Assembly: GCA_016211955.1 (NCBI GenBank)
Contig: JACRHX010000001.1
Span: forward strand, 1-16,257
From: Parcubacteria group bacterium
GTDB lineage: Bacteria; Patescibacteriota; Minisyncoccia; UBA6257; JACRHW01
Length of the DNA: 16,257 bases
Direction of reading: 5' to 3'
Numbering within the stretch: position 1 is the first letter of the stretch; each line of letters begins with the position of its first letter. A model generated the notes under the pieces. It worked only from the letters and a program-made list of their open reading frames with translations, was not told the DNA's origin and made no database searches. The position numbers and the translations under genes were made by a program. Below are positions 1-6,122 of the stretch, one piece after another.

Positions 1-380
1 ACTACCTCAAAAGGCTCATTATACATAGGAAGAATAACAAGCTGCCAAATGTCATCCCAACGCTTAATGGGCAAGGAATAGTGAGAAATCTCAAGTGTAT
101 TAAGTTTTCCCTTCCAATCCCCCTTCATATTCTCCAGTGTTTTCCGAAATCCTATACGTAAATGGAGTGATAAGTATACTGTTTTCAAGAACCAATAAAC
201 GTCAAAAAAAATAATAAACACCGCCACAAAAAACGGATGGGTGAAGCTAAGTCCAATAAGGATAAATAACGTACCCCAACTCAACAGACCAGGAAACATC
301 TCAAGTAGTCGGTATAATAACCGATCGAGTGTCCATGGTTTAAGTTCACTAGCCCTCCCAATTTTAAGATAATTTGTCAT
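1..380 (-). CDS. Family-2 glycosyltransferase, membrane-anchored, N-terminal part only
   Basis: I read this frame on the reverse complement from an ATG at 378-380; it stays open to the left edge, so the C-terminal catalytic part lies outside the window. The first 126 residues contain DRLLYRLLEMFPGLLSW, then two hydrophobic segments (about residues 33-63), then a cytosolic-looking stretch ending LVILPMYNEPFEVV. That last motif matches the first beta strand and nucleotide-sugar site of GT-A family-2 glycosyltransferases, and the N-terminal pattern is familiar from the large CPR glycosyltransferase family that builds surface polysaccharide. Substrate and product cannot be told. No clear Shine-Dalgarno precedes the ATG. 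The gene is separated from its neighbour by about 220 bases that hold a terminator belonging to the next gene and nothing else I can name. Confidence 0.75.
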   Translation of the reverse strand, partial: MTNYLKIGRASELKPWTLDRLLYRLLEMFPGLLSWGTLFILIGLSFTHPFFVAVFIIFFDVYWFLKTVYLSLHLRIGFRKTLENMKGDWKGKLNTLEISHYSLPIKRWDDIWQLVILPMYNEPFEV

Positions 381-566
381 ATATAATGCAGGTTTACTCT
401 TAGCATACAGGGTAGTAGAAAGTCGACTGTTGTAAAAATAGTGACAACTACCACTAAACCATATAATACTACATTAACACGGAATTCCAAGCGATAATAA
501 GGAAATAACCCTGTCGACTTTTCACTGCCTGGCATACATTAACCACATACATCAAGGGAAGATGAC

Positions 567-591
567 AAAAAAAATCCACCTTATCGGTGGA
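567..591 (-). terminator. Rho-independent terminator of the proteasome operon
   Basis: On the minus strand TCCACC pairs with GGTGGA around a 5-base loop and is followed by eight Ts. It lies 10 bases beyond the stop of the alpha-subunit gene. Confidence 0.8.
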
Positions 592-601
592 CTATATATA
601 A

Positions 602-1450
602 TTACGAGCTTTCTGTCATCTCCCTTTTTAAAAGATTGAGCTTATCCTTCATAACAGGCCACGGATCGTGCATGCTATTAAAGACCTCTCTGAATCGTTT
701 TGCTCGCGCCAGAGGACGTACAAGCTGAACACATTGAATATAGATCTCTTCGCCAAACTCCCTTGCACACTCTTCTCCAAATCTCTGCACGATATCAAAG
801 ATTGAATCTACCTCCAAATCAGGATCAGAAATAAAAGCTTCAAAAGCGGGCAACGCTCTCCCCATAGTAGATTCCCTTTTTTTATGCTTCTTTTCCTCTT
901 TTTCCTCTTCTTGGACGTTAGTCTTTTCATCCCTATCGGGAGGAGAAACACACACATCCCCAGAACCTACCTTTCTTTTTTTTCCCTCGCCAGAAAGATC
1001 TAATCCACTCAAAAAATAGGGTACAAAAGAAAGAGATCCATCGTAAGAAACAACCACAACCTCATCACGATCATGGTCAAAAGAATCAAGACGAACAATA
1101 ATGAGGGCGCCATCGATTTCTGCGTGATGGGGAAGCTTAAGACCATTGTTGAGATACATACTAATGGTCTCTGCCAACGAACTTGCCGTCACATTTTCAT
1201 ATGATACTTGAGAAAAAACCTGCGATTTTGCCTCACTAGACGCAAATCGTTGAAGCATAGACCCTTGGACACCAAACCCAATTGTTGCAATTCTATCAAG
1301 CGCAGACTTGATACGTGTTCGCTTATCGAATGAACAGGAGAGGATAACAATAGCCTCCTTAGAAGGAAGGACAAAAACGGGCAAACATTCGCTAATATCC
1401 CTTACGACCCGCATCCTTCTCTGATCATTTGTTCGTACACGCCTACGCAT
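602..1450 (-). CDS. prcA: 20S proteasome alpha subunit (PrcA-like)
   Basis: The 282-residue product would form the outer gating ring of a 20S proteasome core. Residues 23-150 follow actinobacterial PrcA closely in order: a first strand pair (LPVFVLPSKEAIVILSC), a KSALDRIATIGFGVQG block matching the family's KI-x-DR(V/I)-GF-G pattern, a YENVTASSLAETI helix, and a VVVVSYDGS strand. After a charged insert (about 152-197, rich in E and K) the fold resumes with VDSIFDIVQRFGEE and IYIQCVQLVRP...AKRFREV, which aligns with the last PrcA strands. Like other alpha subunits it lacks an N-terminal catalytic threonine. The ATG overlaps the end of the beta gene by 8 bases, and its Shine-Dalgarno AAGGAGGTG lies inside the beta coding sequence, so the two are probably translationally coupled. 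The beta-then-alpha order is that of actinobacterial prcBA. No Pup ligase or ARC/Mpa ATPase is visible in the window. Confidence 0.78.
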   Translation of the reverse strand: MRRRVRTNDQRRMRVVRDISECLPVFVLPSKEAIVILSCSFDKRTRIKSALDRIATIGFGVQGSMLQRFASSEAKSQVFSQVSYENVTASSLAETISMYLNNGLKLPHHAEIDGALIIVRLDSFDHDRDEVVVVSYDGSLSFVPYFLSGLDLSGEGKKRKVGSGDVCVSPPDRDEKTNVQEEEKEEKKHKKRESTMGRALPAFEAFISDPDLEVDSIFDIVQRFGEECAREFGEEIYIQCVQLVRPLARAKRFREVFNSMHDPWPVMKDKLNLLKREMTESS

Positions 1451-2198
1451 TAAGACTCACCTCCTTATACCCAATAGGAGTAATAATAATCCCTCGACAC
1501 TCTCCCCCTGAATGCTGATCCTCTTCTAAAGCACTTTTTAAAATCCTCTTCATCGTATTCACGACACGTCGAATAGTATATTCTTTTCCCGCATACAGCT
1601 TAAGAAGTCCTATTACGGGATCATACCCACTTCCCTCACCACCAAAATCTCCCTTATCAATAACAAAACCATCATTTCCCACCGTAAAAATACGACACCG
1701 GTTTTCGTGTTCTTCGTAACCCACGAGGACAAATCCAATTGGCCAATCGGTACCAACAAATTGTCCCGCTATATGACCCAATTTATCGGCCTTTGATCGC
1801 AAAGTAAGACGTTGTTCCACTGGATCTACATTGTCATCGTAATCGCGAACTTCAAGCTCAAGATATTTCGCAATCTTGTGAATAAGAAAACAAACACCAG
1901 AACTTCCTATTGCGGTACGTTCATCAATGAGACGAATCTTCTTACTTACATCACTTTCAATACGATGTGCGGTAGTTCTTCCATCACTTGCAATGATGAC
2001 TGCCGGTACATGGAAAATCTTTTTCTCTTTTGTATCCTCTCGAACACGAAGCAAAAACTTCATAGCAAGTACCGTTGTTTTACTATGAATCATCTTTTCA
2101 CGTTCTTGCGTAGTAGGAATGCTTCCTCTCGCCTTAACATCTGATGCAAACTGCAAAAATACCCTTCGAAGTGGATGCGAAACAATGCTATTCTCCAT
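1443..2198 (-). CDS. prcB: 20S proteasome beta subunit (PrcB-like), catalytically complete
   Basis: This 251-residue protein aligns across its length with PrcB. The TTVLAMKF block places the catalytic nucleophile at Thr41. The other proteasome active-site residues are recognisable: Asp72 (Asp17 equivalent, in IIASDGRTT), Lys87 (Lys33, in DVSKKIRLID), Ser190 (Ser129, in GEGSG), Asp227 and Ser230 (Asp166/Ser169, in EEDQHSGG). An autocatalytically removed propeptide of 40 residues is implied, but the residue before Thr41 is Lys, not the usual Gly. A charged insert (about 52-64) widens the first hairpin. The product should form the proteolytic inner rings with the alpha subunit encoded by the next gene. 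The start ATG follows GGTGGTGAT, a plausible ribosome site, about 4 bases away. A MITE sits just upstream of the likely promoter. Confidence 0.85.
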   Translation of the reverse strand: MENSIVSHPLRRVFLQFASDVKARGSIPTTQEREKMIHSKTTVLAMKFLLRVREDTKEKKIFHVPAVIIASDGRTTAHRIESDVSKKIRLIDERTAIGSSGVCFLIHKIAKYLELEVRDYDDNVDPVEQRLTLRSKADKLGHIAGQFVGTDWPIGFVLVGYEEHENRCRIFTVGNDGFVIDKGDFGGEGSGYDPVIGLLKLYAGKEYTIRRVVNTMKRILKSALEEDQHSGGECRGIIITPIGYKEVSLNA

Positions 2199-2236
2199 AT
2201 CATCACCACCCTTTTTGTTGTAAACGAACTAGCCCC

Positions 2237-2264
2237 ATCGTACCATGGGTTTTAAAATACACAA
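2237..2264 (-). promoter_or_regulatory. Possible promoter of the proteasome operon
   Basis: On the minus strand TTGTGT (2264-2259) and TACGAT (2242-2237) are 16 bases apart, about 39 bases upstream of the beta-subunit ATG. Both hexamers are imperfect, so this is tentative. The first T of the -35 is the last base of the MITE target duplication. Confidence 0.35.
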
Positions 2265-2272
2265 GAAAAACC

Positions 2273-2385
2273 GGCGCTGTTCGATAACCTCATAATTACT
2301 AGTGCCTGAGCCTGTCGAAGGCCTACATTTCTTTAAGGAAACCCTTCGACTTTGCTCAGGGAATATCATGTTTCCGAACAGCGCC
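2273..2385 (+). mobile_element. MITE-like element, copy 1 (113 bp)
   Basis: The element begins GGCGCTGTTCG and ends CGAACAGCGCC, an exact 11-bp terminal inverted repeat. Inside, CCTGAGCCTGTCGAAGG faces CCTTCGACTTTGCTCAGG, so the whole element can fold into one long imperfect hairpin. It is flanked by an exact 9-bp direct repeat AGAAAAACC (2264-2272 and 2386-2394), the expected target duplication. It has no coding capacity and must have been moved by a transposase encoded elsewhere. It lies between the beta-proteasome promoter and the 3' end of the DoxX gene. Confidence 0.88.
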
Positions 2386-2443
2386 AGAAAAACCAATCAG
2401 CAACTATTGATAGTAAGCCCGTTGAATTACTAGAGTAGAAAAT

Positions 2444-2872
2444 CTAAAAACCAAATATAATCTCATCGATGCTTAGGATACCGGATCCTTGGGTGATAAT
2501 TGCAAGACACGCCACAAGGAGGATAAGATCAAATTCGTAACCGTTTACCAACCCCATCCTCCTCTTTACCGTAAGTGTCGCGACAAGCATCTCTATAGCA
2601 AAAAGGAGCGCAAAAGGTTGTGAGAAAAATCCAAACACAAGGGCAAAACCTCCTACTACCTCAAGCAGAGCAATACACGTCCCCCACATGTTTCCCGGAT
2701 GAAAACCCATACTATCAAATATCTTTGCCGTCCCCTTCATGTCCTTCATTTTTGGAAATCCATGCGCAAAAAAGATAGTACCCACAACCACACGAAGTAG
2801 CACCCATACATATGGTTGAAACAAAAGAACAGGAATAAGAAGATAGTTTTTAAGAAGTGCTATGTACTCCAT
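2444..2872 (-). CDS. DoxX family membrane protein
   Basis: This 142-residue protein has four hydrophobic segments (about 14-37, 62-82, 84-99 and 114-132). The DoxX signatures are clear: LLRVVVGTIFFAHGFPKM near the start, then ALLEVVGGFALVFGFFSQP and a third segment with the family's small-residue spacing. DoxX proteins are four-helix inner-membrane proteins linked in some bacteria to redox or oxidative-stress membrane complexes; the role here cannot be told. The gene is divergent from the RluA gene, with 69 bases between the two starts. No good Shine-Dalgarno precedes the ATG. No terminator of its own is seen; the MITE hairpin about 60 bases downstream may serve. Confidence 0.85.
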   Translation of the reverse strand: MEYIALLKNYLLIPVLLFQPYVWVLLRVVVGTIFFAHGFPKMKDMKGTAKIFDSMGFHPGNMWGTCIALLEVVGGFALVFGFFSQPFALLFAIEMLVATLTVKRRMGLVNGYEFDLILLVACLAIITQGSGILSIDEIIFGF

Positions 2873-2917
2873 AGATACATGTGATATAAGTTAATAAATA
2901 ATATCGATTTAATTTTA

Positions 2918-2930
2918 GAAGTCTGACTTC
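2918..2930. promoter_or_regulatory. 13-bp palindrome between divergent doxX-like and rluA-like genes
   Basis: GAAGTC-T-GACTTC is a perfect dyad 11 bases before the ATG at 2942, in the shared control region. It could be an operator or a small hairpin in the leader. No partner site was found elsewhere in the window. Confidence 0.3.
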
Positions 2931-2941
2931 CTTAGTCTACC

Positions 2942-3637
2942 ATGCAAGATAACGAACCAGCAATAATCTACGAAGACAGCGAAAGACTTGTGATCAACAA
3001 ACCCTTTGGTCTTCTTGTGCATCCAACCAAACACACAAACGAACCAACTCTTGTAGATTGGCTATTAAAAACATATCCGGAGATTAAAACCGTAGGAGAA
3101 GACTCAGCACGCCCCGGCATTATACATCGCCTCGATAGAGATACGGGAGGTCTTATGGTTATAGCAAAGACACAGCAATCTTTCGAACATCTTAAGGATC
3201 TCTTTACCGCCCGAGAAATACACAAAAAATATCTTGCCCTCGTCTGGGGCATCATAAAAAATGACACAGGAATTATCAACAAACCTATTGGTATGCTAAG
3301 AGGTGCTCCAAAACGCACGACACACAGTACAGGAAAAACCCGCGAAGCAATTACCGAGTATATAATACGAACACGCTACCCGAAGACAAACATGACTCTT
3401 GTTGAACTTTCACCAAAAACAGGAAGGACCCACCAACTACGCGTACACATGGCATCAATCAGTCACAATATTGTAGGAGATAAGCTCTATGGTAGAAAAA
3501 AGGCACAACTCCCCTTCGAACTCCACCATCAATTCCTCTTCGCCTATTCTCTTGATATCCCCACCAAACAAGGCCCCCTTCACTTCGAAATAGGGCTCCC
3601 CGAAGACCTAAAAATAATTTTACACGATTTGACTTAA
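2942..3637 (+). CDS. RluA-family 23S rRNA/tRNA pseudouridine synthase
   Basis: The 231-residue protein isomerises uridine to pseudouridine in structured RNA. It carries the RluA catalytic motif GIIHRLDRDTGGL at residues 59-71, with Asp65 as the nucleophile, preceded by the LVINKPFGLLVHP strand (16-28) and followed by REIHKKYLALVWG (about 91-103) and the C-terminal TGRTHQLRVHMA block. The usual Ser in HRLDxxTSG is Gly here (Gly69), a known variation. There is no N-terminal S4 RNA-binding domain, so it belongs to the short single-domain group; which position it modifies cannot be deduced. It is divergent from the DoxX gene. No strong Shine-Dalgarno is seen before the ATG. Confidence 0.9.
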   Translation: MQDNEPAIIYEDSERLVINKPFGLLVHPTKHTNEPTLVDWLLKTYPEIKTVGEDSARPGIIHRLDRDTGGLMVIAKTQQSFEHLKDLFTAREIHKKYLALVWGIIKNDTGIINKPIGMLRGAPKRTTHSTGKTREAITEYIIRTRYPKTNMTLVELSPKTGRTHQLRVHMASISHNIVGDKLYGRKKAQLPFELHHQFLFAYSLDIPTKQGPLHFEIGLPEDLKIILHDLT

Positions 3638-3698
3638 TACAAAAGAACGTGGTAATTTCTCAGCAGATCCTTATCTACCAAAGAAAGGAGAAAAGACA

Positions 3699-3890
3699 AT
3701 GAAGTATGTATGGATTTTTATCATAACCGTCATGATAATAGCCGCGTTTCGTTTCTCAGGAACTGGACTTCAGGTACTTGCGGGAATCATGACCATCATC
3801 CTACACCCATGGGTACTTTCTCCAATTGTTGTCGGTGCTCTTATTCTTGTATTTATTTGGAATGCATTTTTTGGGAAAAAATCCGAATAG
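3699..3890 (+). CDS. Small two-helix membrane protein, function unknown
   Basis: This 63-residue product has two hydrophobic stretches (about 4-35 and 40-58) separated by a HPWVLSP turn and a short basic tail (FFGKKSE). A strong Shine-Dalgarno (AAAGGAG) 8 bases before the ATG and a clean rho-independent terminator right after the stop show that it is a real, independently expressed gene. I do not recognise the family. It lies 61 bases after the RluA gene on the same strand and could be co-transcribed with it. Confidence 0.7.
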   Translation: MKYVWIFIITVMIIAAFRFSGTGLQVLAGIMTIILHPWVLSPIVVGALILVFIWNAFFGKKSE

Positions 3891-3898
3891 ATGTTCTT

Positions 3899-3923
3899 GG
3901 CGCGCTAAGCGCCTTTTTCTTTT
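3899..3923 (+). terminator. Rho-independent terminator
   Basis: GGCGC and GCGCC pair around a 5-base loop and are followed by TTTTTCTTTT. It ends the transcript of the small membrane protein gene. Confidence 0.85.
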
Positions 3924-3942
3924 CCTAAACCTACAAAAAACT

Positions 3943-4055
3943 AGCGCTGTTCGATAACCTCATAATTACTAGTGCCTGAGCTTGTCGAAGGCCTACGTTT
4001 CTTTAAGGAAACCCTTCGACTTTGCTCAGGGAATATCATGTTTCCGAACAGCGCT
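3943..4055 (+). mobile_element. MITE-like element, copy 2 (113 bp)
   Basis: This copy has the orientation of copy 1 and differs from it at two internal positions and in the outermost base pair, which is A...T here instead of G...C. The flanks are CAAAAAACT (3934-3942) and CAAAAAGCT (4056-4064), a 9-bp target duplication with one mismatch. It sits between the terminator of the small membrane gene and the rplS promoter. Confidence 0.85.
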
Positions 4056-4063
4056 CAAAAAGC

Positions 4064-4092
4064 TTGCTAAAATTTAAAATGTGTTCTACAAT
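4064..4092 (+). promoter_or_regulatory. rplS promoter
   Basis: TTGCTA (4064-4069) and TACAAT (4087-4092) are separated by 17 bases, giving a leader of about 25 bases before the rplS ATG. The first T of the -35 is the last base of the MITE target duplication, so the element landed exactly at the promoter edge without destroying it. Confidence 0.7.
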
Positions 4093-4123
4093 CAACATTA
4101 CTTACTTAAAGAAGCCTATTACC

Positions 4124-4474
4124 ATGAACAAATTAGACTTATTTATTCAGGCACAGAAAAAAGGCGAACTTCCCGAGCTTAAGCCCGGCATGAAGGTAAA
4201 AGTCACCGAAAAAATCAAAGAGGGTGACAAGGAACGTCTTCAGGCATTTACTGGCATTATTATCGCTATCAAGCACGGGAAAACTCTTGGTGGAGCCTTT
4301 ACCGTACGCGCTATCATGGACGGCATCAGTGTTGAAAAAGTGTATCCCGTGAACTGCCCCTCTATTACAAAAGTAGAAACTATAAGCACTTCTGATGTAC
4401 GCCGATCAAAACTTTACTTCCTTCGCAATCTCTCTAAGAAAAAAAGCCGAGAAAAAATTGGCGCAACCGCGTAA
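4124..4474 (+). CDS. rplS: 50S ribosomal protein L19
   Basis: The 116-residue product is bacterial L19, a protein at the interface of the two ribosomal subunits. It shows the expected order: an N-terminal helix (LDLFIQAQKKGELPELKPG), the SH3-like barrel with VKVTEKIKEGDKERLQAFTGIIIA, and the C-terminal DVRRSKLYFLRNLSKKKSR block. I chose the ATG at 4124 because upstream in-frame codons would run into the MITE and the -10 box, and because this gives the normal family length. There is no strong Shine-Dalgarno. The gene stands alone, without trmD or rimM next to it, unlike many bacteria. Confidence 0.95.
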   Translation: MNKLDLFIQAQKKGELPELKPGMKVKVTEKIKEGDKERLQAFTGIIIAIKHGKTLGGAFTVRAIMDGISVEKVYPVNCPSITKVETISTSDVRRSKLYFLRNLSKKKSREKIGATA

Positions 4475-4529
4475 AGAAAATTGCTTGCAATTTTCCACGC
4501 GGCAGGCCATTGGAAAATAAGTCGGCGCG

Positions 4530-4566
4530 AGATAAGAACCTGATATTCACAGGTTTTTATCTTATG
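4530..4566 (+). terminator. Terminator downstream of rplS
   Basis: A 13-bp stem (one G-U pair) with a 7-base loop is formed by 4530-4542 and 4550-4562; the descending arm is T-rich. A smaller dyad, GAAAATTGC/GCAATTTTC, lies right after the stop at 4476-4495. Confidence 0.65.
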
Positions 4567-4613
4567 CGAGCCACGTGATGAGCAAGGCGAATTTTACGTG
4601 GCAAACAAAAGCA

Positions 4614-4642
4614 TTGAAATAACTAGCAAAAGTAATTACAAT
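4614..4642 (+). promoter_or_regulatory. tRNA-Leu promoter
   Basis: TTGAAA (4614-4619) and TACAAT (4637-4642) have a 17-base spacer and end 10 bases before the mature tRNA 5' end, an expected stable-RNA arrangement. Confidence 0.75.
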
Positions 4643-4652
4643 AGTGAAATAT

Positions 4653-4739
4653 GCCCAGGTGGCGAAACTGGTAGACGCACTACCTTGAGGTGGTAGCGCC
4701 CGCAAGGGCTTGGAGGTTCGAATCCTCTCTTGGGCACCA
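4653..4739 (+). tRNA. tRNA-Leu (anticodon GAG)
   Basis: The 87-base sequence folds as a class II tRNA. The acceptor stem GCCCAGG pairs with CTTGGGC (one G-U), the anticodon stem CTACC/GGTAG encloses loop TTGAGGT with anticodon GAG, a long variable arm follows, and the T arm carries GGTTCGAATCC. The 3' CCA is encoded (4737-4739). It reads CUC and CUU leucine codons. It is a single tRNA with its own promoter. Confidence 0.95.
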
Positions 4740-4842
4740 AATGTAAAATATTCACCAAGTTCCGCCTACATTACTTGCTAAAAAAAGAAAAAAATGTCAT
4801 GAAATAGGTAGTTTATTTCCACCAACAGCAAGGCGGTGACAT

Positions 4843-5436
4843 GTGGAGAAACTGCTTACTTGGCTCAAAGAAGAAGCACGCGGAAAACATTTATATCTTC
4901 TTATGCTCGGTGCCATTTTCTTTAACATTATCTGGGTATTTATGGGAACATGGATCATTAGCGATTTTCTTCTCTTATATATACCTCCTGCGCGCGAATC
5001 AAACATTCCTATTTTCACATGGTATTTCCCCTTCATTCTTTTTTGGGGGGCATTATGGGAAGAAATAATTTTTCGTTTTCCCCTTGATATAATCGCAGAT
5101 ATATGTGATAAGGATGGACGTATACTATATGCAATCATTATCTCTTCGCTTATGTTTGGATATCTCCACGGGGGTATCCTCTACATATTATTCCAGGGAG
5201 TATTTGGTTTTATACTTTGCCTTCTCTTCCTAAAATCTGGAGGATTCCAAAACAATCCCTACAAAGCACTTCTTGTTACCACAAGCACTCATTTTGGTAA
5301 TAACGCATTGGTTGCAGGGTCTCATTGTCCTAAGTGGTGGAACAAAATTCTAAAGAAAGGAGGCGTATCGTGGAGAAAGAAGCAGGAAGAACAAAAATTG
5401 AAAAAAGAGCACCGCCAGAAAAATGGAGACTTATAA
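4843..5436 (+). CDS. CPBP-family intramembrane metalloprotease
   Basis: This 197-residue, strongly hydrophobic protein belongs to the CPBP family (CaaX prenyl protease 2 / bacteriocin-processing and immunity proteases). All three family motifs are visible: EEIIFR at 73-78 (EExxxR), FGYLH at 105-109 (FxxxH) and HFGNN at 150-154 (HxxxN), each in or next to a membrane helix. It is expected to cleave substrates within the membrane; none can be named. The C-terminal 30 residues are very basic and charged. The likely start is GTG at 4843, about 4 bases after AAGGCGGTG; an ATG two bases earlier is in another frame. The tail overlaps the next gene by 67 bases. Confidence 0.85.
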   Translation: MEKLLTWLKEEARGKHLYLLMLGAIFFNIIWVFMGTWIISDFLLLYIPPARESNIPIFTWYFPFILFWGALWEEIIFRFPLDIIADICDKDGRILYAIIISSLMFGYLHGGILYILFQGVFGFILCLLFLKSGGFQNNPYKALLVTTSTHFGNNALVAGSHCPKWWNKILKKGGVSWRKKQEEQKLKKEHRQKNGDL

Positions 5437-5594
5437 AGGTGCATTCTGATACGGGTGAAGAGTGGCTACTCAAAGACTGTGATACACGACAAGAGGCAGA
5501 TCGCCTCTCCCAAGAACTCTCTGGCGAAAAAAGGACACGCGTTCATATCTTTGATGATCAAGGACATAACCCCTACACTATTGGAGAATTTTAA
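5370..5594 (+). CDS. Small hypothetical protein overlapping the CPBP gene
   Basis: This 74-residue protein is not recognised. The GTG at 5370 is chosen because a perfect AAAGGAGG lies 6 bases upstream, inside the CPBP gene; an upstream in-frame ATG at 5334 has no such site. It contains a basic N-terminus, then WRLIKVHSDTGEEWLLKD and a RVHIFDDQGHNPYTIGEF tail, resembling a small alpha/beta domain. The overlap and the embedded ribosome site suggest translation coupled to the protease. A terminator follows the stop. Confidence 0.65.
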   Translation: MEKEAGRTKIEKRAPPEKWRLIKVHSDTGEEWLLKDCDTRQEADRLSQELSGEKRTRVHIFDDQGHNPYTIGEF

Positions 5595-5602
5595 AAGATA
5601 AG

Positions 5603-5625
5603 CCCACACTGTGTGGGTATTTTTA
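5603..5625 (+). terminator. Terminator after the CPBP operon
   Basis: CCCACA/TGTGGG stem with a 3-base loop followed by TATTTTTAT, 8 bases after the stop codon. Confidence 0.65.
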
Positions 5626-5660
5626 TACCTTGTATAAAAAACTAATGTTTATAGCCACAT

Positions 5661-5689
5661 TTGACAACATTACTTTACTTTGATAAAGT
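5661..5689 (+). promoter_or_regulatory. Promoter and operator of the TrpR-like gene
   Basis: TTGACA (5661-5666) is 17 bases from TAAAGT (5684-5689). The ATG is only 6 bases beyond, where transcription should begin, so the mRNA is probably leaderless. The dyad ACTTTA-N6-TAAAGT (5672-5689) overlaps the -10 and would block polymerase when bound. The same 18-bp dyad recurs at 7604-7621, which suggests autoregulation by the encoded repressor plus one more target. Confidence 0.7.
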
Positions 5690-5695
5690 AGTATT

Positions 5696-6001
5696 ATGAA
5701 CTGGAAAAACAAAGAAAATAAAAATCTACTCCGAGCCATTTTAACCCTTGAAACAGAAAACGAAGCTGAGCGTTTTTTGTCCGACCTAATGACGGAAAAA
5801 GAAATCAAAGAATTTACCAAACGCCTAAAAGCGGCCGAAATGCTTATGGAAAAGATACCTTATTCTGTAATTGAAAAAGAAACAGGTTTAAGCTCAACGA
5901 CCGTTGCCCGCGTTGCAAAGTGGCTAGGTGGAAAGGAGGGGGGTTATCGAATGATTATCACTAAACTTCATCATAATACTTCTATCCAATCACGGAGGTG
6001 A
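5696..6001 (+). CDS. YerC/TrpR-like transcriptional repressor
   Basis: The 101-residue protein matches the YerC/YecD branch of the TrpR superfamily. It has LLRAILTLETENEAERFLSD at 11-30, a TEKEIKEFTKRLKAAEML helix, and a helix-turn-helix at about 54-78 (IPYSVIEKETGLSSTTVARV), closing with the family's GGY motif at 83-85. The residues after GGY are an unconserved tail whose last codons contain the Shine-Dalgarno of a mini-ORF. No tryptophan-binding function should be assumed, since the YerC branch usually lacks it. The gene is probably leaderless and autoregulated; its second apparent target is the AstE/AspA-type gene at 6751-7597. Confidence 0.85.
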   Translation: MNWKNKENKNLLRAILTLETENEAERFLSDLMTEKEIKEFTKRLKAAEMLMEKIPYSVIEKETGLSSTTVARVAKWLGGKEGGYRMIITKLHHNTSIQSRR

Positions 6002-6009
6002 TTATTGTG

Positions 6010-6027
6010 ATGTATGGCGTTGCATAA
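6010..6027 (+). CDS. Possible 5-residue leader mini-ORF (MYGVA)
   Basis: A perfect Shine-Dalgarno, GGAGGTGA (5994-6001), lies 8 bases before an ATG that opens a 5-codon frame; a GTG start one codon earlier is also possible. The stop TAA runs into a strong 16-bp hairpin. The arrangement is that of a translated leader before an attenuator, but a chance origin is possible. Confidence 0.3.
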   Translation: MYGVA

Positions 6028-6063
6028 CGATAACCCCCTCCGTAATTGGAGGGGGTTATCGTT
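6026..6063 (+). terminator. Strong 16-bp hairpin, terminator or attenuator
   Basis: Bases 6026-6041 and 6048-6063 pair perfectly with a 6-base loop, but only a short T-run follows. An alternative pairing, GTTTGCC (6061-6067) with GGCAAAC (6089-6095), shares the last three bases of this stem and so excludes its base. It lies between the TrpR-like and GNAT genes. Confidence 0.6.
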
Positions 6064-6122
6064 TGCCTACCCATAATAAAAAAATAAAGGCAAACACAGT
6101 TCCTTAAAAAAGGAGACAGAGA

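Noticed and set aside
1812..2144. A 110-codon plus-strand frame opposite the beta-subunit gene.
   Set aside because: It is antisense to a well-supported proteasome gene, has no ribosome site and encodes no family I can see.
602..2198. The Ntn-hydrolase pair as HslV.
   Set aside because: There are two different subunits, one without catalytic Thr, in the prcBA order; HslV is a single-subunit particle encoded next to hslU.
2264..4064. The repeated 113-bp units could be CRISPR repeats or an attC array.
   Set aside because: They are far apart, in both orientations, each with its own target duplication and no spacer series; a MITE explains them fully.
4022..4123. A longer rplS starting inside the MITE.
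   Set aside because: The extra residues come from the mobile element and promoter; the ATG at 4124 gives the normal L19 length.
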